Notes: generated by a model from the letters alone, not told the origin. 64,000 nt of DNA from Nilaparvata lugens (GCF_014356525.2 NC_052506.1:16115872-16179871), one strand, 5' to 3'. Shown: positions 32,317 to 43,743, counted from the stretch's first letter. Numbers and translations: made by a program.

Positions 32317-34446
32317 CTAGTTACTTTCATCCCCACTCTCTTCATCAGGTAGATACTCATCTCCATTTGTGGTGTCTGAAGCTAAGTTCAAATAAAACTG
32401 ACGGCTCGAAGGATGAATGTATTCCAGAAGAGAATGCAGGTCTTTCAGTTTAGCTTCCGGGAGTGGTATAACCTTCTTAGTGATAGGTGACAAAGGCCTC
32501 AATGAGTGTCTACCACGTCTTCCAAGATCCACCACTTTAAACTCTTCTTCATCGTCGAATGAATATTTGTAAAATAATTTTGATGGAGAGTCTTTTCTAT
32601 ATTGGATCCACTTCATCTTCAGCCACTGAACTGTCTCCCCCTGTGTATTCTGCTTTCGGTTAATGTAGTTTGTTGACAACAATTTTTTGAAATTCATAAA
32701 ATGATGCTGCTCCAATTCCTTCACCTCTATTGGAGGTTTTCTTGGTACCAATCTGATAAGATTTGCCCAATCTTTTGGCAAATCGATTTTCGCTGTTGTG
32801 TTCTTTTTCACTTTTTCGATGGAGGCATGAATTGTATCAGCCTCCATGTGAGTATGACCAGGCTCAAGGAACTTTTGATTGATTATTCGAATTTCGCTCT
32901 CATTCACATCAGAAGAATTTAAATAGTTTAGCAGCATTACTGAGAAGTATATGTTCCGGTTCTGACCAGAGCAGGAGTCACTGAACATATTCACTTGCTC
33001 ACATCCCTTGGGTAGATTCATCAAATATTGCCTAATACAGGAAGCAATTTCTTGGCCACCTCGTCGTGCCACAGTCTCATCCCATAGAAAGCAGACAGCT
33101 TGCTTTTTACTATTTGTTACACCATAAACAGTTAGATTATAGGTCCAAAGTGATCTTTTGTAAAACGCTAATCCACTTTGTAAAAATGGGGTTTGCAAGC
33201 ACTTTTGCAAATCAAATGACAAAAACGCAATATTTGAGCTCTGTTCACTTTCTTTCTTATTTTTTTGTTTTTCAGTATATGAATTTTCAGCAAGTGTCAA
33301 GTGATTATTGTACTCTTCTTCAAATTTCTTCCTCTCTGTTTCATCCATCTCAGTATCAATTTTCATTTTAAATTTGTCACATTTTGCACACGTGTCATTA
33401 CTTGGGCGATGGAAAGAGAGATTGAACTGTTCTACAAAAATTTTTCTGTAAAATGTTTCATTTTGTTCTTTACAAAAAGAAGTGTATAATCTATACATCT
33501 TTGAAATGCTTAAATCCGGATCCAAATATTTTTTGTCAGAATGTGATCTGGAATAGTGACTCTTATAGGACGGGAACATATTTATGTGCTTTTTAATAAG
33601 ATCCACAGCATCACTTGAAACCCTCTTATGATTTGTATGTTTTCCTCTACCATCATCTGGACATATGCCGCTGTCACTTTTTCGTTTTTTCTCAACAATA
33701 ATACGAACTTTCCCCAGTGTAACATCAAGGGTTTTTAAAAACATTGTTTGGCAAACTTCAAGCTTAGATTCTTTTTCTCCAGATGGAAGAAAATAACGTC
33801 GTGTGAACTGACGTCTACTCTCTTTCCTGATGCCATCAGCTATTCTCAGTCTCTCTACTTGTTTATTTGTTTCCTCCACTGAGTTGGATATGAATTGATC
33901 TTGTGAAGATGACAGTTTATAAAATGAAGTGAATATTTTTTTTTCGTGAATCTTCATTGATTTTACTAAAACATTTTTTTCTACACATACACGGATCACG
34001 TAGCATTTTTTTGGGCATCTTTTTCCTAGTTGTTGAGGTATATTCCTGCCCACTCACCCTGGAAGTTTTGCGAACATTTCGAACCCATGCTGATGGATTC
34101 CTTTTACGCTTTCGAGATTCTTCTCCAACTGCTGTTCTGATTCGTCCTCGTTTGCTGCATGTTCCAATATTTTCGGGGTTTGGAGCATTTTGTTGTTCAT
34201 TGTTTGGCTGTACGTGTTCATGGTTATCACTGCGTTGTTCTCCAGTGAAAGATACGCTTCCTCCTGTGGAGCATGAAGAGCTATCACTATCATCATCTGA
34301 TTGAGGAATCAATTCACTATCATTGTCAGAAGATGAATCACTAGATAGCATAATTTCATCAGCACTTATGTTTTGGAGAAGGTGAAATGTTGCCCCAGAA
34401 GTGTCTGCATTCACCACTGCATCCAAATTGAAGTCAATTGAAGTAT
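32317..34446 (-). CDS. DUF7869-like transposase-type gene, copy 5, exon 3 (main exon)
   Basis: The best-preserved family member. Exon 3 begins at 34446 after TTACAG. Its order: acid/serine-rich start, basic patch (ESRKRKRNPSAW), CMCRKKC cluster, RRYFLPSGE, VCQTMFLKTL, HYSRSHSDKKYLDPDLSISKMYRLY, DTCAKCDKF, a charged helical stretch, LSFDLQKCLQTP, RRGGQEIAS, FSDSCSGQNRN, EPGHTHMEADTIH, and an acidic C-terminus ending ESGDESN. Three acidic residues (FDLQ, SDSC, MEAD) could form a DDD centre; this is inference. One shift occurs at an A9 run (33936-33944); with eight A the frame is continuous for about 700 codons. Exons 2 and 1 are at 35056 and 42435. DNA binding by the N-terminal cysteines is likely but unproven. 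Confidence 0.8.
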
Positions 34447-34639
34447 CTGTAACAATATAAATGGTACGATTGAAATTAGTTGTGTTGGTATATGAGTAAT
34501 TACTGTCTCTATGACAGACTGGTTATTCAAAACAATAATAATTACTATAAAAATAACACTTCAAATTGAAACTCACTGCATATCACTGGAAAGTAAATGG
34601 TTGTTAAAACAGCCTTCATCAGTAGTCAGTTTTTTTGCT

Positions 34640-34868
34640 ACTAATGAGCTTTAGGCTTGTGCATGGTTAATGAGTGGGGTGATTATGAGATATGACTACT
34701 ACTTTTGTAGGCAGTAGGGACCGACGGCTTAATGTCTCATCCGAAAGACAGGAGTGGCCGTTATTGTCAAAATCCTTTACCATCAACCAGGATTGAACCA
34801 GGGCCCAATGGATTTATCTGACTGCTGATAACACAGACTGACGGCTTAGCCCTCTCGGCTACGACCTC
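34640..34868 (-). mobile_element. tRNA-derived SINE
   Basis: Read on minus from about 34868, the head GAGGTCGTAGCCGAGAGGGC resembles the start of a class II tRNA (Ser/Leu type) with an A box near TAGCCGAGAGGGC, and GGTTCAATCC at 34799-34790 is a B box. The distance is lengthened as in tRNAs with a long variable arm. The body continues to about 34640. It lies in the intron between exons 2 and 3. The acceptor stem does not close, so it is not a tRNA gene. Confidence 0.6.
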
Positions 34869-35055
34869 TATCTATAATATGTTATTTCAATCAACATTAT
34901 TTACAATAAATTAGTCATGATTACAACAGTTATGGTTTTGTCATTTCATCATGATTTACTCTCTTAAACAATGATTATGTTCAATAAATGGATCAATTTC
35001 ATCCAAACTTGAAATTAATTAATAAACATTTTGAAATTAATGCAGCTGCACCTAC

Positions 35056-35154
35056 CTGTATTCATCAGCTGTGGAGTATTGCATTCAATAATAGGCAATT
35101 CTTCATTCACCTCAATTGTTTTCACATTTTGAAATTCATTTCCAATTGAATCAC
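35056..35154 (-). CDS. DUF7869-like gene, exon 2 (first of four copies)
   Basis: A 99-base exon bounded by TGTGCAG (acceptor) and GTAGGT (donor). It reads DSIGNEFQNVKTIEVNEEL and onward, open in the phase set by exons 1 and 3. Further copies lie in the tandem units near 36480 and 37900 and at 45226-45324. The copy nearest exon 3 is annotated here. Confidence 0.7.
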
Positions 35155-35847
35155 CTGCACAGATAAAGAGACAAGTTGAGAAGACTATTGTTTGAATAGT
35201 AGCTTTATTGCAAAAAACTGGTTCAACTTAAGGCAGACAAAACAGCAGAAATATTTTTTTTTTTTGGTTTTTTAGCAAAGATTATAGTTTGAAATTTGCG
35301 CTTTACAATGATGTAAAATTATTTCTCTATGTCAACTAGAAATATTTTTATTGTTATTTTTAAAACCTATTACATGTCAAATTTCCGGAAAAAACTTTCT
35401 TGTTTCAAAATTCCATACCCTTAAATGCATGATTTTCCACTTTCATCTGAAATAATTATTTTCATCTCTAGTATATCAGTTATATCAAGGGAAAAATATT
35501 TAAAAAAATCCCACTTACCATTAACATATTTTATAGATCATTTTTTGGTATGATGCACATCTGCATCATCATGGAGTGAAGATCTATAGTTTCATTCACT
35601 AGTTTTTCCACTTATGAAACCTAATTTTTACTTTGTCATTTATATACAAGATTCAGATGTTCAATACTGTATGATGTGTGATTGAAAAAAAAACAATAAA
35701 TTTCAAATATTTCCTATATTATGTGAAATAAAAATTATTTACAGATAATAAAAAAACTAAATTTATGAATGATTTATGATGGCAATGTGCTGTTTTAGCC
35801 ATAGTGGTATTGGTCAAAACAGTTTCTCTCTTGATTGATGCACAAGT

Positions 35848-36400
35848 TTACATTGCACTTTCTGCATTGAAGTAGGAGAAGCCTGGACAACCTGGAAGTT
35901 TGCATCGAAGTCGACTTTCATTGTTGTAGGCAATCCGATGATCCACCCCATCTTTGCGGACATCTATAGTTGGTTGAGGAGCTGCTGGTCCTTTCTTCCT
36001 CTTCTTATCCATGCCTACCTGTACATCTGATGAGGAGGGTCTGCCTCTCTTAGGAATATCCTTGTGGCCAATTTTGCACAGGGTCACTGCCACTTCTTCT
36101 CTGAACTTTGTTTGGATCATGGTGTTGCCATGAACTCTTTGGTACAGCAGCCATGCATTCACACATGTCAGGTCGATCAAATGGTGGAATATTCGAAAAT
36201 ACCATTTTTTTGACTTCATACTAATTTTGTGTGTGGCCATCATCATATCCAAAAGATCTACGCCTCCCATGGATTTGATGTAGTCTTCCACTGCCTGTGG
36301 GCGTCTCACCTCAATTCTCTGTTTCAGCTTCCTATCATATCGAGAGCATCTTCCAATTGGATTTTCCCCAGTGAATGTGGAGGCTAAATTGACAACCTTG
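35848..36400 (-). pseudogene. Truncated piggyBac transposase C-terminus (unit 1)
   Basis: A copy of the C-terminal part of the transposase at 38645-40533, from VVNLASTFTGENPIGRCS to the cysteine-rich tail. It is cut at the duplication breakpoint, and the first codons of its open frame (MDEIDPFIEHNK) come from unrelated sequence across the junction. A missing T near 35869 changes the last residues. It has lost the first two catalytic Asp. Confidence 0.8.
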
Positions 36401-37212
36401 TTATGTTCAATAAATGGATCAATTTCATCCAAACTTGAAATTAATTAATAACATTTTGAAATTATGCAGCTGCACCTACCTGTATTCATCAGCTGTGGAG
36501 TATTGCATTCAATAATAGGCAATCTTCATTCACCTCAATTGTTTTCACATTTTGAAATTCATTTCCAATTGAATCACCTGCACAGATAAAGAGACAAGTT
36601 GAGAAGACTATTGTTTGAATAGTAGCTTTATTGCAAAAAACTGGTTCAACTTAAGGGCAGACAAAACAGCAGAAATAATTTTTTTTTTTTGGTTTTTTAG
36701 CAAAGATTATAGTTTGAAATTTGCGCTTTACAATGATGTAAAATTTATTTCTCTATGTCAACTAGAAATATTTTTATTGTTATTTTTAAAAACCTATTAC
36801 ATGTCAATTTCCGGAAAAAAACTTTCTTGTTTCAAAATTCCATACCCTTAATGCATGATTTTCCACTTTCATCTGAAATAATTATTTTCATCTCTAGTAT
36901 ATCAGTATATCAAGGGAAAAATATTAAAAAAATCCCACTTACCATTAACATATTTTATAGATCATTTTTTGGTATGATGCACATCTGCATCATCATGAGT
37001 GAAGATCTATAGTTTCATTCACTAGTTTTTCCACTTATGAAACCTAATTTTTACTTTGTCATTTATATACAAGATTCAGATGTTCAATACTGTATGATGT
37101 GTGATTGAAAAAAAACAATAAATTTCAAATTTTCCTATATTATGTGAAATAAAATTATTTACAGATAATAAAAAACTAAATTATGAATGATTTATGATGG
37201 CAATGTGCTGTT

Positions 37213-37819
37213 TTAGCCATAGTGGTATTGGTCAAAACAGTTTCTCTCTTGATTGATGCACAAGTTTACATTGCACTTTCTGCATTTGAAGTAGGAGAAG
37301 CCTGGACAACCTGGAAGTTTGCATCGAAGTCGACTTTCATTGTTGTAGGCAATCCGATGATCCACCCCATCTTTGCGGACATCTATAGTTGGTTGAGGAG
37401 CTGCTGGTCCTTTCTTCCTCTTCTTATCCATGCCTACCTGTACATCTGATGAGGAGGGTCTGCCTCTCTTAGGAATATCCTTGTGGCCAATTTTGCACAG
37501 GGTCACTGCCACTTCTTCTCTGAACTTTGTTTTGATCATGGTGTTGCCATGAACTCTTTGGTACAGCAGCCATGCATTCACACATGTCAGGTCGATCAAA
37601 TGGTGGAATATTCGAAAATACCATTTTTTTGACTTCATACTAATTTTGTGTGTGGCCATCATCATATCCAAAAGATCTACGCCTCCCATGGATTTGATGT
37701 AGTCTTCCACTGCCTGTGGGCGTCTCACCTCAATTCTCTGTTTCAGCTTCCTATCATATCGAGAGCATCTTCCAATTGGATTTTCCCCAGTGAATGTGGA
37801 GGCTAAATTGACAACCTTG
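37213..37819 (-). pseudogene. Truncated piggyBac transposase C-terminus (unit 2)
   Basis: The same truncated copy in the middle unit, with the complete cysteine-rich end (CRKCNVNLCINQERNCF) and the same chimeric start across the junction. MGGVDLLDMM (third catalytic Asp) is present; the other two are not. Confidence 0.8.
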
Positions 37820-38644
37820 TTATGTTCAATAAATGGATCAATTTCATCCAAACTTGAAATTAATTAATAAACATTTTGAAATTAATGCAGCTGCACCTAC
37901 CTGTATTCATCAGCTGTGGAGTATTGCATTCAATAATAGGCAATTCTTCATTCACCTCAATTGTTTTCACATTTTGAAATTCATTTCCAATTGAATCACC
38001 TGCACAGATAAAGAGACAAGTTGAGAAGACTATTGTTTGAATAGTAGCTTTATTGCAAAAAACTGGTTCAACTTAAGGGCAGACAAAACAGCAGAAATAA
38101 TTTTTTTTTTTTGGTTTTTTAGCAAAGATTATAGTTTGAAATTTGCGCTTTACAATGATGTAAAATTTATTTCTCTATGTCAACTAGAAATATTTTTATT
38201 GTTATTTTTAAAAACCTATTACATGTCAAATTTCCGGAAAAAAACTTTCTTGTTTCAAAATTCCATACCCTTAAATGCATGATTTTCCACTTTCATCTGA
38301 AATAATTATTTTCATCTCTAGTATATCAGTTATATCAAGGGAAAAATATTTAAAAAAATCCCACTTACCATTAACATATTTTATAGATCATTTTTTGGTA
38401 TGATGCACATCTGCATCATCATGGAGTGAAGATCTATAGTTTCATTCACTAGTTTTTCCACTTATGAAACCTAATTTTTACTTTGTCATTTATATACAAG
38501 ATTCAGATGTTCAATACTGTATGATGTGTGATTGAAAAAAAAACAATAAATTTCAAATATTTCCTATATTATGTGAAATAAAAATTATTTACAGATAATA
38601 AAAAAACTAAATTTATGAATGATTTATGATGGCAATGTGCTGTT

Positions 38645-40533
38645 TTAGCCATAGTGGTATTGGTCAAAACAGTTTCTCTCTTGATTGATGCACAAGTTTA
38701 CATTGCACTTTCTGCATTTGAAGTAGGAGAAGCCTGGACAACCTGGAAGTTTGCATCGAAGTCGACTTTCATTGTTGTAGGCAATCCGATGATCCACCCC
38801 ATCTTTGCGGACATCTATAGTTGGTTGAGGAGCTGCTGGTCCTTTCTTCCTCTTCTTATCCATGCCTACCTGTACATCTGATGAGGAGGGTCTGCCTCTC
38901 TTAGGAATATCCTTGTGGCCAATTTTGCACAGGGTCACTGCCACTTCTTCTCTGAACTTTGTTTGGATCATGGTGTTGCCATGAACTCTTTGGTACAGCA
39001 GCCATGCATTCACACATGTCAGGTCGATCAAATGGTGGAATATTCGAAAATACCATTTTTTTGACTTCATACTAATTTTGTGTGTGGCCATCATCATATC
39101 CAAAAGATCTACGCCTCCCATGGATTTGATGTAGTCTTCCACTGCCTGTGGGCGTCTCACCTCAATTCTCTGTTTCAGCTTCCTATCATATCGAGAGCAT
39201 CTTCCAATTGGATTTTCCCCAGTGAATGTGGAGGCTAAATTGACAACCTTGTTATCTATCCAGGTCACAACTGAAACTTCAGTCCCATCAATCGTAGCTG
39301 TATTTTCATAAGATTTCCCACGTGGTTTCTTTTTCAGCAGCTTGTCTTCTGGAAGTTTGAGGCCAGGAAAGCGATTTCTTCTTATGGTCCCCAGAGAATG
39401 AATTTTCTTAGTTTCCAAATGAAGCAGTAGAGGAAGGGTTGTATAGTAATTATCAAAATAAATTTGATAATGTTGGTTTTCTGGAACAATCCGAGACAGC
39501 CGCAGAACAACATTTGCTGAAGCCCCAAGATCAGGCTCATTGGGCAGCATTTTTGAATTTTCCTGGCCAGAATAAATATCGAAATTGTAAGCAAAACCTG
39601 TTATGCCACTCAATACAAAAAGCTTGTAGCCCCATTTATGGGGCTTCATTGGGTTGTACTGTTTCATATAGTGATGTGCTTTTGTAGCACACACTTGTTC
39701 ATCGACGGAAAGTTGGGCTTCCAAAGGGACAGATTGATTTATTTTTTACAAAGATGGTCTATTACAGGCCTAAGTTTGAACAGCCGGTCATGCTCAGGAT
39801 GATTTCTGGGTTTACATAAGGTCTGGTCATTGAAATGAAGATATCTTCTTATATTTTCGAAGTCATTCACTGACATGGTATTAGAAATGACAGGATTCCC
39901 TATATTACCATTCCAGTAGTCTCTGATGTTGTTGAGTTTCACAATTGACATCATGATGAGAATTCCAATGTAATTTCTTATCATTGGGACAGTAACATGA
40001 AAGGGCCGGTTGGGATCTTTTTGTACACTATATTTTATTGTCTCTGCTACAACTAACTCTAGGAATTCATCATTTACAAAATAAGAGAAAAATTGTGTGG
40101 GTGTTTGTAGTTCTGCAATACTTGAAGGCAGATCTGTACTTCCCGAAAAATCAATGTCTTTTGGAGCTTGAAACTTCTTGCACTTCCACAGAGTTTTCAC
40201 TGGACCACTTTTACTATTTGTAGAGACATTTCTCTTACCTGTGTTGCTGCTTACCACTCCTGAAGGCCCAGGTTGAGGTTCATTTGAGGCATCACTTGTG
40301 GGTTTAGTTGTTGAGCTCTGAGAAGATGTGGGTTCACAAAAAACTAAACTGTTCTCTGCTAATTCACGACACTTAGTCAGAGAGATAACTTGTCTATCGT
40401 CTGTGGCATAGTTATCCTCTTCATCTGTATCTAATTCACTGTCAATCGGAATCTCAAACTCGGTGTCTAAAATCAGCTGCACAAGTCTATCATCATCATA
40501 GTTCTCGGTATCTATCCTAATTATTTCATCCAT
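38645..40533 (-). CDS. piggyBac-type transposase, copy D, nearly intact
   Basis: ATG 40533 begins an acidic N-terminus (MDEIIRIDTENYDDD); then TPTQFFSYFVNDEFLELVV, NNIRDYWNGNIGNP, VDEQVCATKAHHYMKQY (first Asp), PHKWGYKLFVLSGITGFAYNF, YFDNYYTTLPLL (second), MGGVDLLDMMMATHK (third) and a C-terminal Cys-rich domain LRCKLPGCPGF...CRKCNVNLC. The only lesion is a one-base shift at a run of six T (39742-39747); with seven the frame is continuous for about 628 codons. The product would cut and paste at TTAA. All catalytic residues are present. Confidence 0.88.
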
Positions 40534-40830
40534 ATTATTTATTGTTCATGAATAACACAGTCAAGTTGAATTGAAACTCATAAAATAACTGAATATCAGC
40601 ACCAAATTCACAATAAAACAGTTCAAAGCATTGAGAAACTGAAATCACAATAAGTCTAGCTGTACAAGTCTATCATCATCATAGTTCTCGGTATCTATCC
40701 TAATTATTTCATTCATATTATTTATTGTTCATGAATAACACAGTCAAGTTGAATTGAAACTCACAAATAATGGAATATCAGCACCAAACTCACAATAAAA
40801 CTGAAATCACTGGGAAACTGAAATCACAAC
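40478..40830. repeat. Direct duplication of about 186 bp at the piggyBac 5' end
   Basis: The stretch ACAAGTCTATCATCATCATA at about 40482 recurs at about 40667 and the match runs through the start codon region (ATTTATTGTTCATGAATAAC) to GAAACTGAAATCACAA. The second copy has ATTCAT in place of ATCCAT, so it also retains a start-like codon. Confidence 0.75.
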
Positions 40831-42434
40831 AATCCTGTAGACATTTGTAAACAAACTCCTAACCTAGCTCCCAACTGCATGGTGATGCATATCTGCATCA
40901 CACATGTTTTTTACTGAAACAGCTGTGAGGTTCATTCTAAATCTCAAATTAAAATTGAAAATAATATTTGATGATATTTGAAAATTGAAAAATAATTTAC
41001 TGGCCAATAATTTTAATTCCAAGTATTTTTTAAAAATTGTTCAAAATGACAATTTTACGTAGAGCTCTGAATGGTGAAAGAGGCATCTGGTTCATTCAAT
41101 TTCGAGGTTTGTATGCTATCTTGTGGCAAAGGAAGGAACTACATTGATAGAGTATATATAGAAGAGTGCTAGAAGAATGAATCTATAGATATACGCTGCT
41201 TTCTGTAGTATCTGAATGGAAAGATATGGTATGATGCAGATCTGCATCACCATGCATTAAAGGTTTCTTTTTGTTTTTTTAGCAAAGATTATAGTTTGAA
41301 ATTTGCGCTTTACAATGATGTAAAATTTATTTCTCTATGTCAACTAGAAAATATTTTTATTGTTATTTTTAAAAACCTATTACATGTCAAATTTCCGGAA
41401 AAAAACTTTCTTGTTTCAAAATTCCATAATAATATTCTACATTATGTACATCTTCATTATAGGTTATCTTTCTAAATTTTTTACAGTTGGTAAACACTGG
41501 TATTTCCAAAATTATCAGCTGTTATTGTTTTCAAACAAGGTGATTGAGGTTATTTTCTGAGTTTGGTGTTTTGTTAGAGAACATTTCATCCGTGATTTTA
41601 TCAGTAATTTACACTATACGTACTAATAATTTTCTTTTTCAATTTGCCGTAAATTTCATTTTTTCAACTTTGGGGACAGATATCTCAGGAATGGAAAAAG
41701 ATATCTTCACCAAATTTTGGGACACTATTGCTATTATAAAGTTCTAGTTCCGTACACAAGGAAATTAGGATATATCTTTTACAAACCAAATTATTAATCA
41801 TTTTATATATATTTTTGATTGTATAAAACTTTTGATTGTATAGAATTTTTTTATTCATCATATCAAAAAAAGCTTGTGTAAGGATCTAGATAAAGGTCTG
41901 CTTTTCAAAAATAGAAAAAAAACAGAGCCCTAGCTCTAACAGCTCTTCAGATATCTGTCACAGAGTTAACATTAGTTGAATAGGGGTTTTGTCTCCCCTT
42001 AAAGAAGTCTCATCTCAGAATATCACAGAAAAAATAGGCTATTGAACAAATAATATTAATTATAATAGATACGAATTTCCAACCCCAGTGAGCTAAAACT
42101 AAAAAAAAAACATATATTTTTCTGCTCATTTACTTATAAGTGGACTATTATCTGAGTTATAATAATTGACAATCGATTAAATAGTCAGTCAGTTAGGCTA
42201 CAATGCGGCTTCATAGTATGGGGATAGATTCACTTCCGTAAATTTGCAACACATTGCTTCTTCAGATGTTAGGTTAATCAATGTTAAAATAAATAATTAT
42301 GCAATCACATTTTGTGATAAGAACTAATTTAAAGGTATTTTGTTATGATGACTACAAAAACTAGCATGGAATTATAGAAGCATACTAGCCTAGACTAGAA
42401 TGAACATTGTAATGAAGATTTTTAATAAACTTAC

Positions 42435-42504
42435 CTTTATCATTTGAGGTGCATAAGCTTGATATATATGCTGCTCTTGTCGAAATTATTAGTTTTTCTT
42501 CCAT
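42435..42504 (-). CDS. DUF7869-like gene, exon 1
   Basis: ATG 42504 begins MEEKLIISTRAAYISSLC and ends with AAAG/GTAAGT at 42435. The split codon joins exon 2 in frame. It lies about 470 bp from the right end of the element. The intron to exon 2 is now about 7.3 kb because of the piggyBac and the tandem units. A second copy is at 46604-46673. Confidence 0.65.
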
Positions 42505-42659
42505 TTTAGTAACGCATATGTTACATTAAAACAAAAAACCTTCGTACTAATAATTATTACTTTGCAAAACACACTTTCAACTTTATAATAAACGTAACCT
42601 CTTAGCTCTTACGCTCTTAGGTTAGGTGCACACGAATGAAATTGATCAGATGTTTTAGA

Positions 42660-42973
42660 GCAATAACTGCCAATGTCCACATTGGCATCAGCTGACATAT
42701 TTCTGTTGGGGATAGAACTGCCAAAGTCCACGTTGGAATTTCTTGCTCTAAAGTTGGTAATATATTTTTCCCAATGTCAACATTGGAACTTATTACACTA
42801 AGAAAGTGGATTTTCTTGGTTTGACATTGGTAATCATATGTTGAATATCCCTATAATGAAAGGGAACAGGACATTGGCAGTTCTTGCACATGAAAATATG
42901 GTATTTCTACAAGATGATAGAACAAAAATCAGAAAAATAAAAAATTATGACATTGGTACTTTTTGCACCAAGC
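42660..42973. promoter_or_regulatory. Right subterminal CCAATGT/ACATTGG boxes and TIR
   Basis: Palindromes TGCCAATGTCCACATTGGCA (42668-42687) and CCAATGTCAACATTGG (42771-42786), single boxes TTGACATTGG (42821-42830) and GGACATTGGCAG (about 42869), and the box in the terminal repeat (42948-42956). The same block, with few changes, is at 46845-47149. Likely protein-binding sites of the element; inferred from position and repetition. Confidence 0.6.
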
Positions 42974-43325
42974 CACAGATATGAGAATGCATATGACTAT
43001 TAACAAATATAAATTTAAAAAGATATTCCAGTAGATATTCCAGGATCTCTTCCACTGGTCACCTCCTGAATTCTTCCTGGTTCTGCATTCCTCCATCCTA
43101 TATTAGGAGGACAGCAAGCTCAACATCGAGGAAGGGATATGTGTTATGTAAATTGACAAATCTTTCTACCCTTCCACCACGTTGAATTGCTCTACTTCTG
43201 TCAACAGGAAGGAGGAGCAGGGATAAAAGCTCGAAGGCTGCTCCAACTCTTAGAGATGTTATAACCTTCCACACTACCCCCCACGCAACTCTATGCCGGT
43301 TGTTTGGGGGAGAGTATTGTAGATG

Positions 43326-43743
43326 TCATTCTTCCAAGAGGTGGAGATCCTCCATAACCATCATCCCCCCTCTATGAAAAACCCTCCTTATCAATTCTAA
43401 CACCCCAATAGATGTGGCAGGTACTGCAGAGAGGGGTCGGTCGGTCCAGCCTGAGGACAGCGATTCTGTTCCTCCTAGCCCTACAAAGATCGGCATTGCA
43501 GGGCCGTCCCCTCCCAGCGATACCTGCCCTCCTACCTCGAGCGAGGCAGTCCCTTCGTCGCTCTTCTTCTTCATCCACCTGCTTAGTTGTTAACTCCTCC
43601 ACATGTCTTTGAGCGGGGACTTCCTGAAATGGAAATAGAACTATCTTTATTAACATAAGATAGTTAACATAAGTTCTAAGAGTTTTAAATAATAATCTTA
43701 GGACATTTATCTTGTCAAGACCAATTGTTATATATTTTATCAC
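43326..43743 (-). other. GC-rich exon-like segment (copy 1)
   Basis: A GC-rich island on minus that follows a CCATTTCAG acceptor near 43625 and is open in two frames: one reads EVPAQRHVEELTTKQVDEEEERR and an Arg-rich stretch, the other KKKSDEGTASLEVGGQ. No family is recognised. It is duplicated at 47502-47832. It lies outside the element's right end, so it may belong to the DNA into which the element inserted. Confidence 0.35.

Larger units (their letters stand above)
34975..39252. repeat. Tandem triplication of a 1.42-kb unit
   Basis: Units start at 34975, 36401 and 37820 with TTATGTTCAATAAATGG and are nearly identical. Each holds exon 2 of the DUF7869-like gene, intron sequence, the left end of a piggyBac and the C-terminal part of its transposase. 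At the two inner junctions piggyBac coding sequence (ACAACCTTGTTAT) passes straight to TGTTCAATAAATG; in the last unit it continues normally (TTATCTATCC) at 39252. The only shared bases at the breakpoint are TTAT. The middle unit carries many one-base deletions. Confidence 0.85.
38275..41256 (-). mobile_element. piggyBac element D
   Basis: TTAA at 38271-38274 and at 41257-41260 flank ends that share TGCATG (ATGCATGAT left; inverted right TGCATGGTGATG). Near both ends palindromes of GATGCAGATCTGCATC type occur (38400-38420, 40880-40905, 41230-41250). The transposase is at 38645-40533. Around the insertion about 155 bp of the host intron are present on both sides (38100-38270 and 41265-41425), so the site is not a simple insertion. 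Confidence 0.7.
31445..42973 (-). mobile_element. DUF7869-like DNA transposon with TIRs and subterminal boxes
   Basis: The left end reads GCTTGGTGCAAAAAGTGCCA (31445); the right end read inverted from 42973 is GCTTGGTGCAAAAAGTACCA, 19 of 20 identical, and both continue ATGTCA. Boxes of CCAATGT/ACATTGG cluster next to both ends. A three-exon gene on minus (exons at 42504-42435, 35154-35056, 34446-32317) has matching phase-1 splice junctions, so both ends belong to one element. A piggyBac, a tandem triplication and a SINE sit in its introns. The target duplication is unclear because the right flank is itself duplicated. Confidence 0.8.

Noticed and set aside
34785..34868. tRNA gene
   Set aside because: A and B boxes are present, but the acceptor stem does not close and the sequence continues as a SINE body.
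35848..37851. Separate short piggyBac-like genes with their own start
   Set aside because: The ATG and first codons come from the tandem duplication junction; two of three catalytic Asp are missing.
41360..41747. Plus-strand frames repeated at 45442-45916
   Set aside because: They lie in intron 1 of the DUF7869-like gene, are AT-rich, and are repeated only because the whole segment is duplicated.
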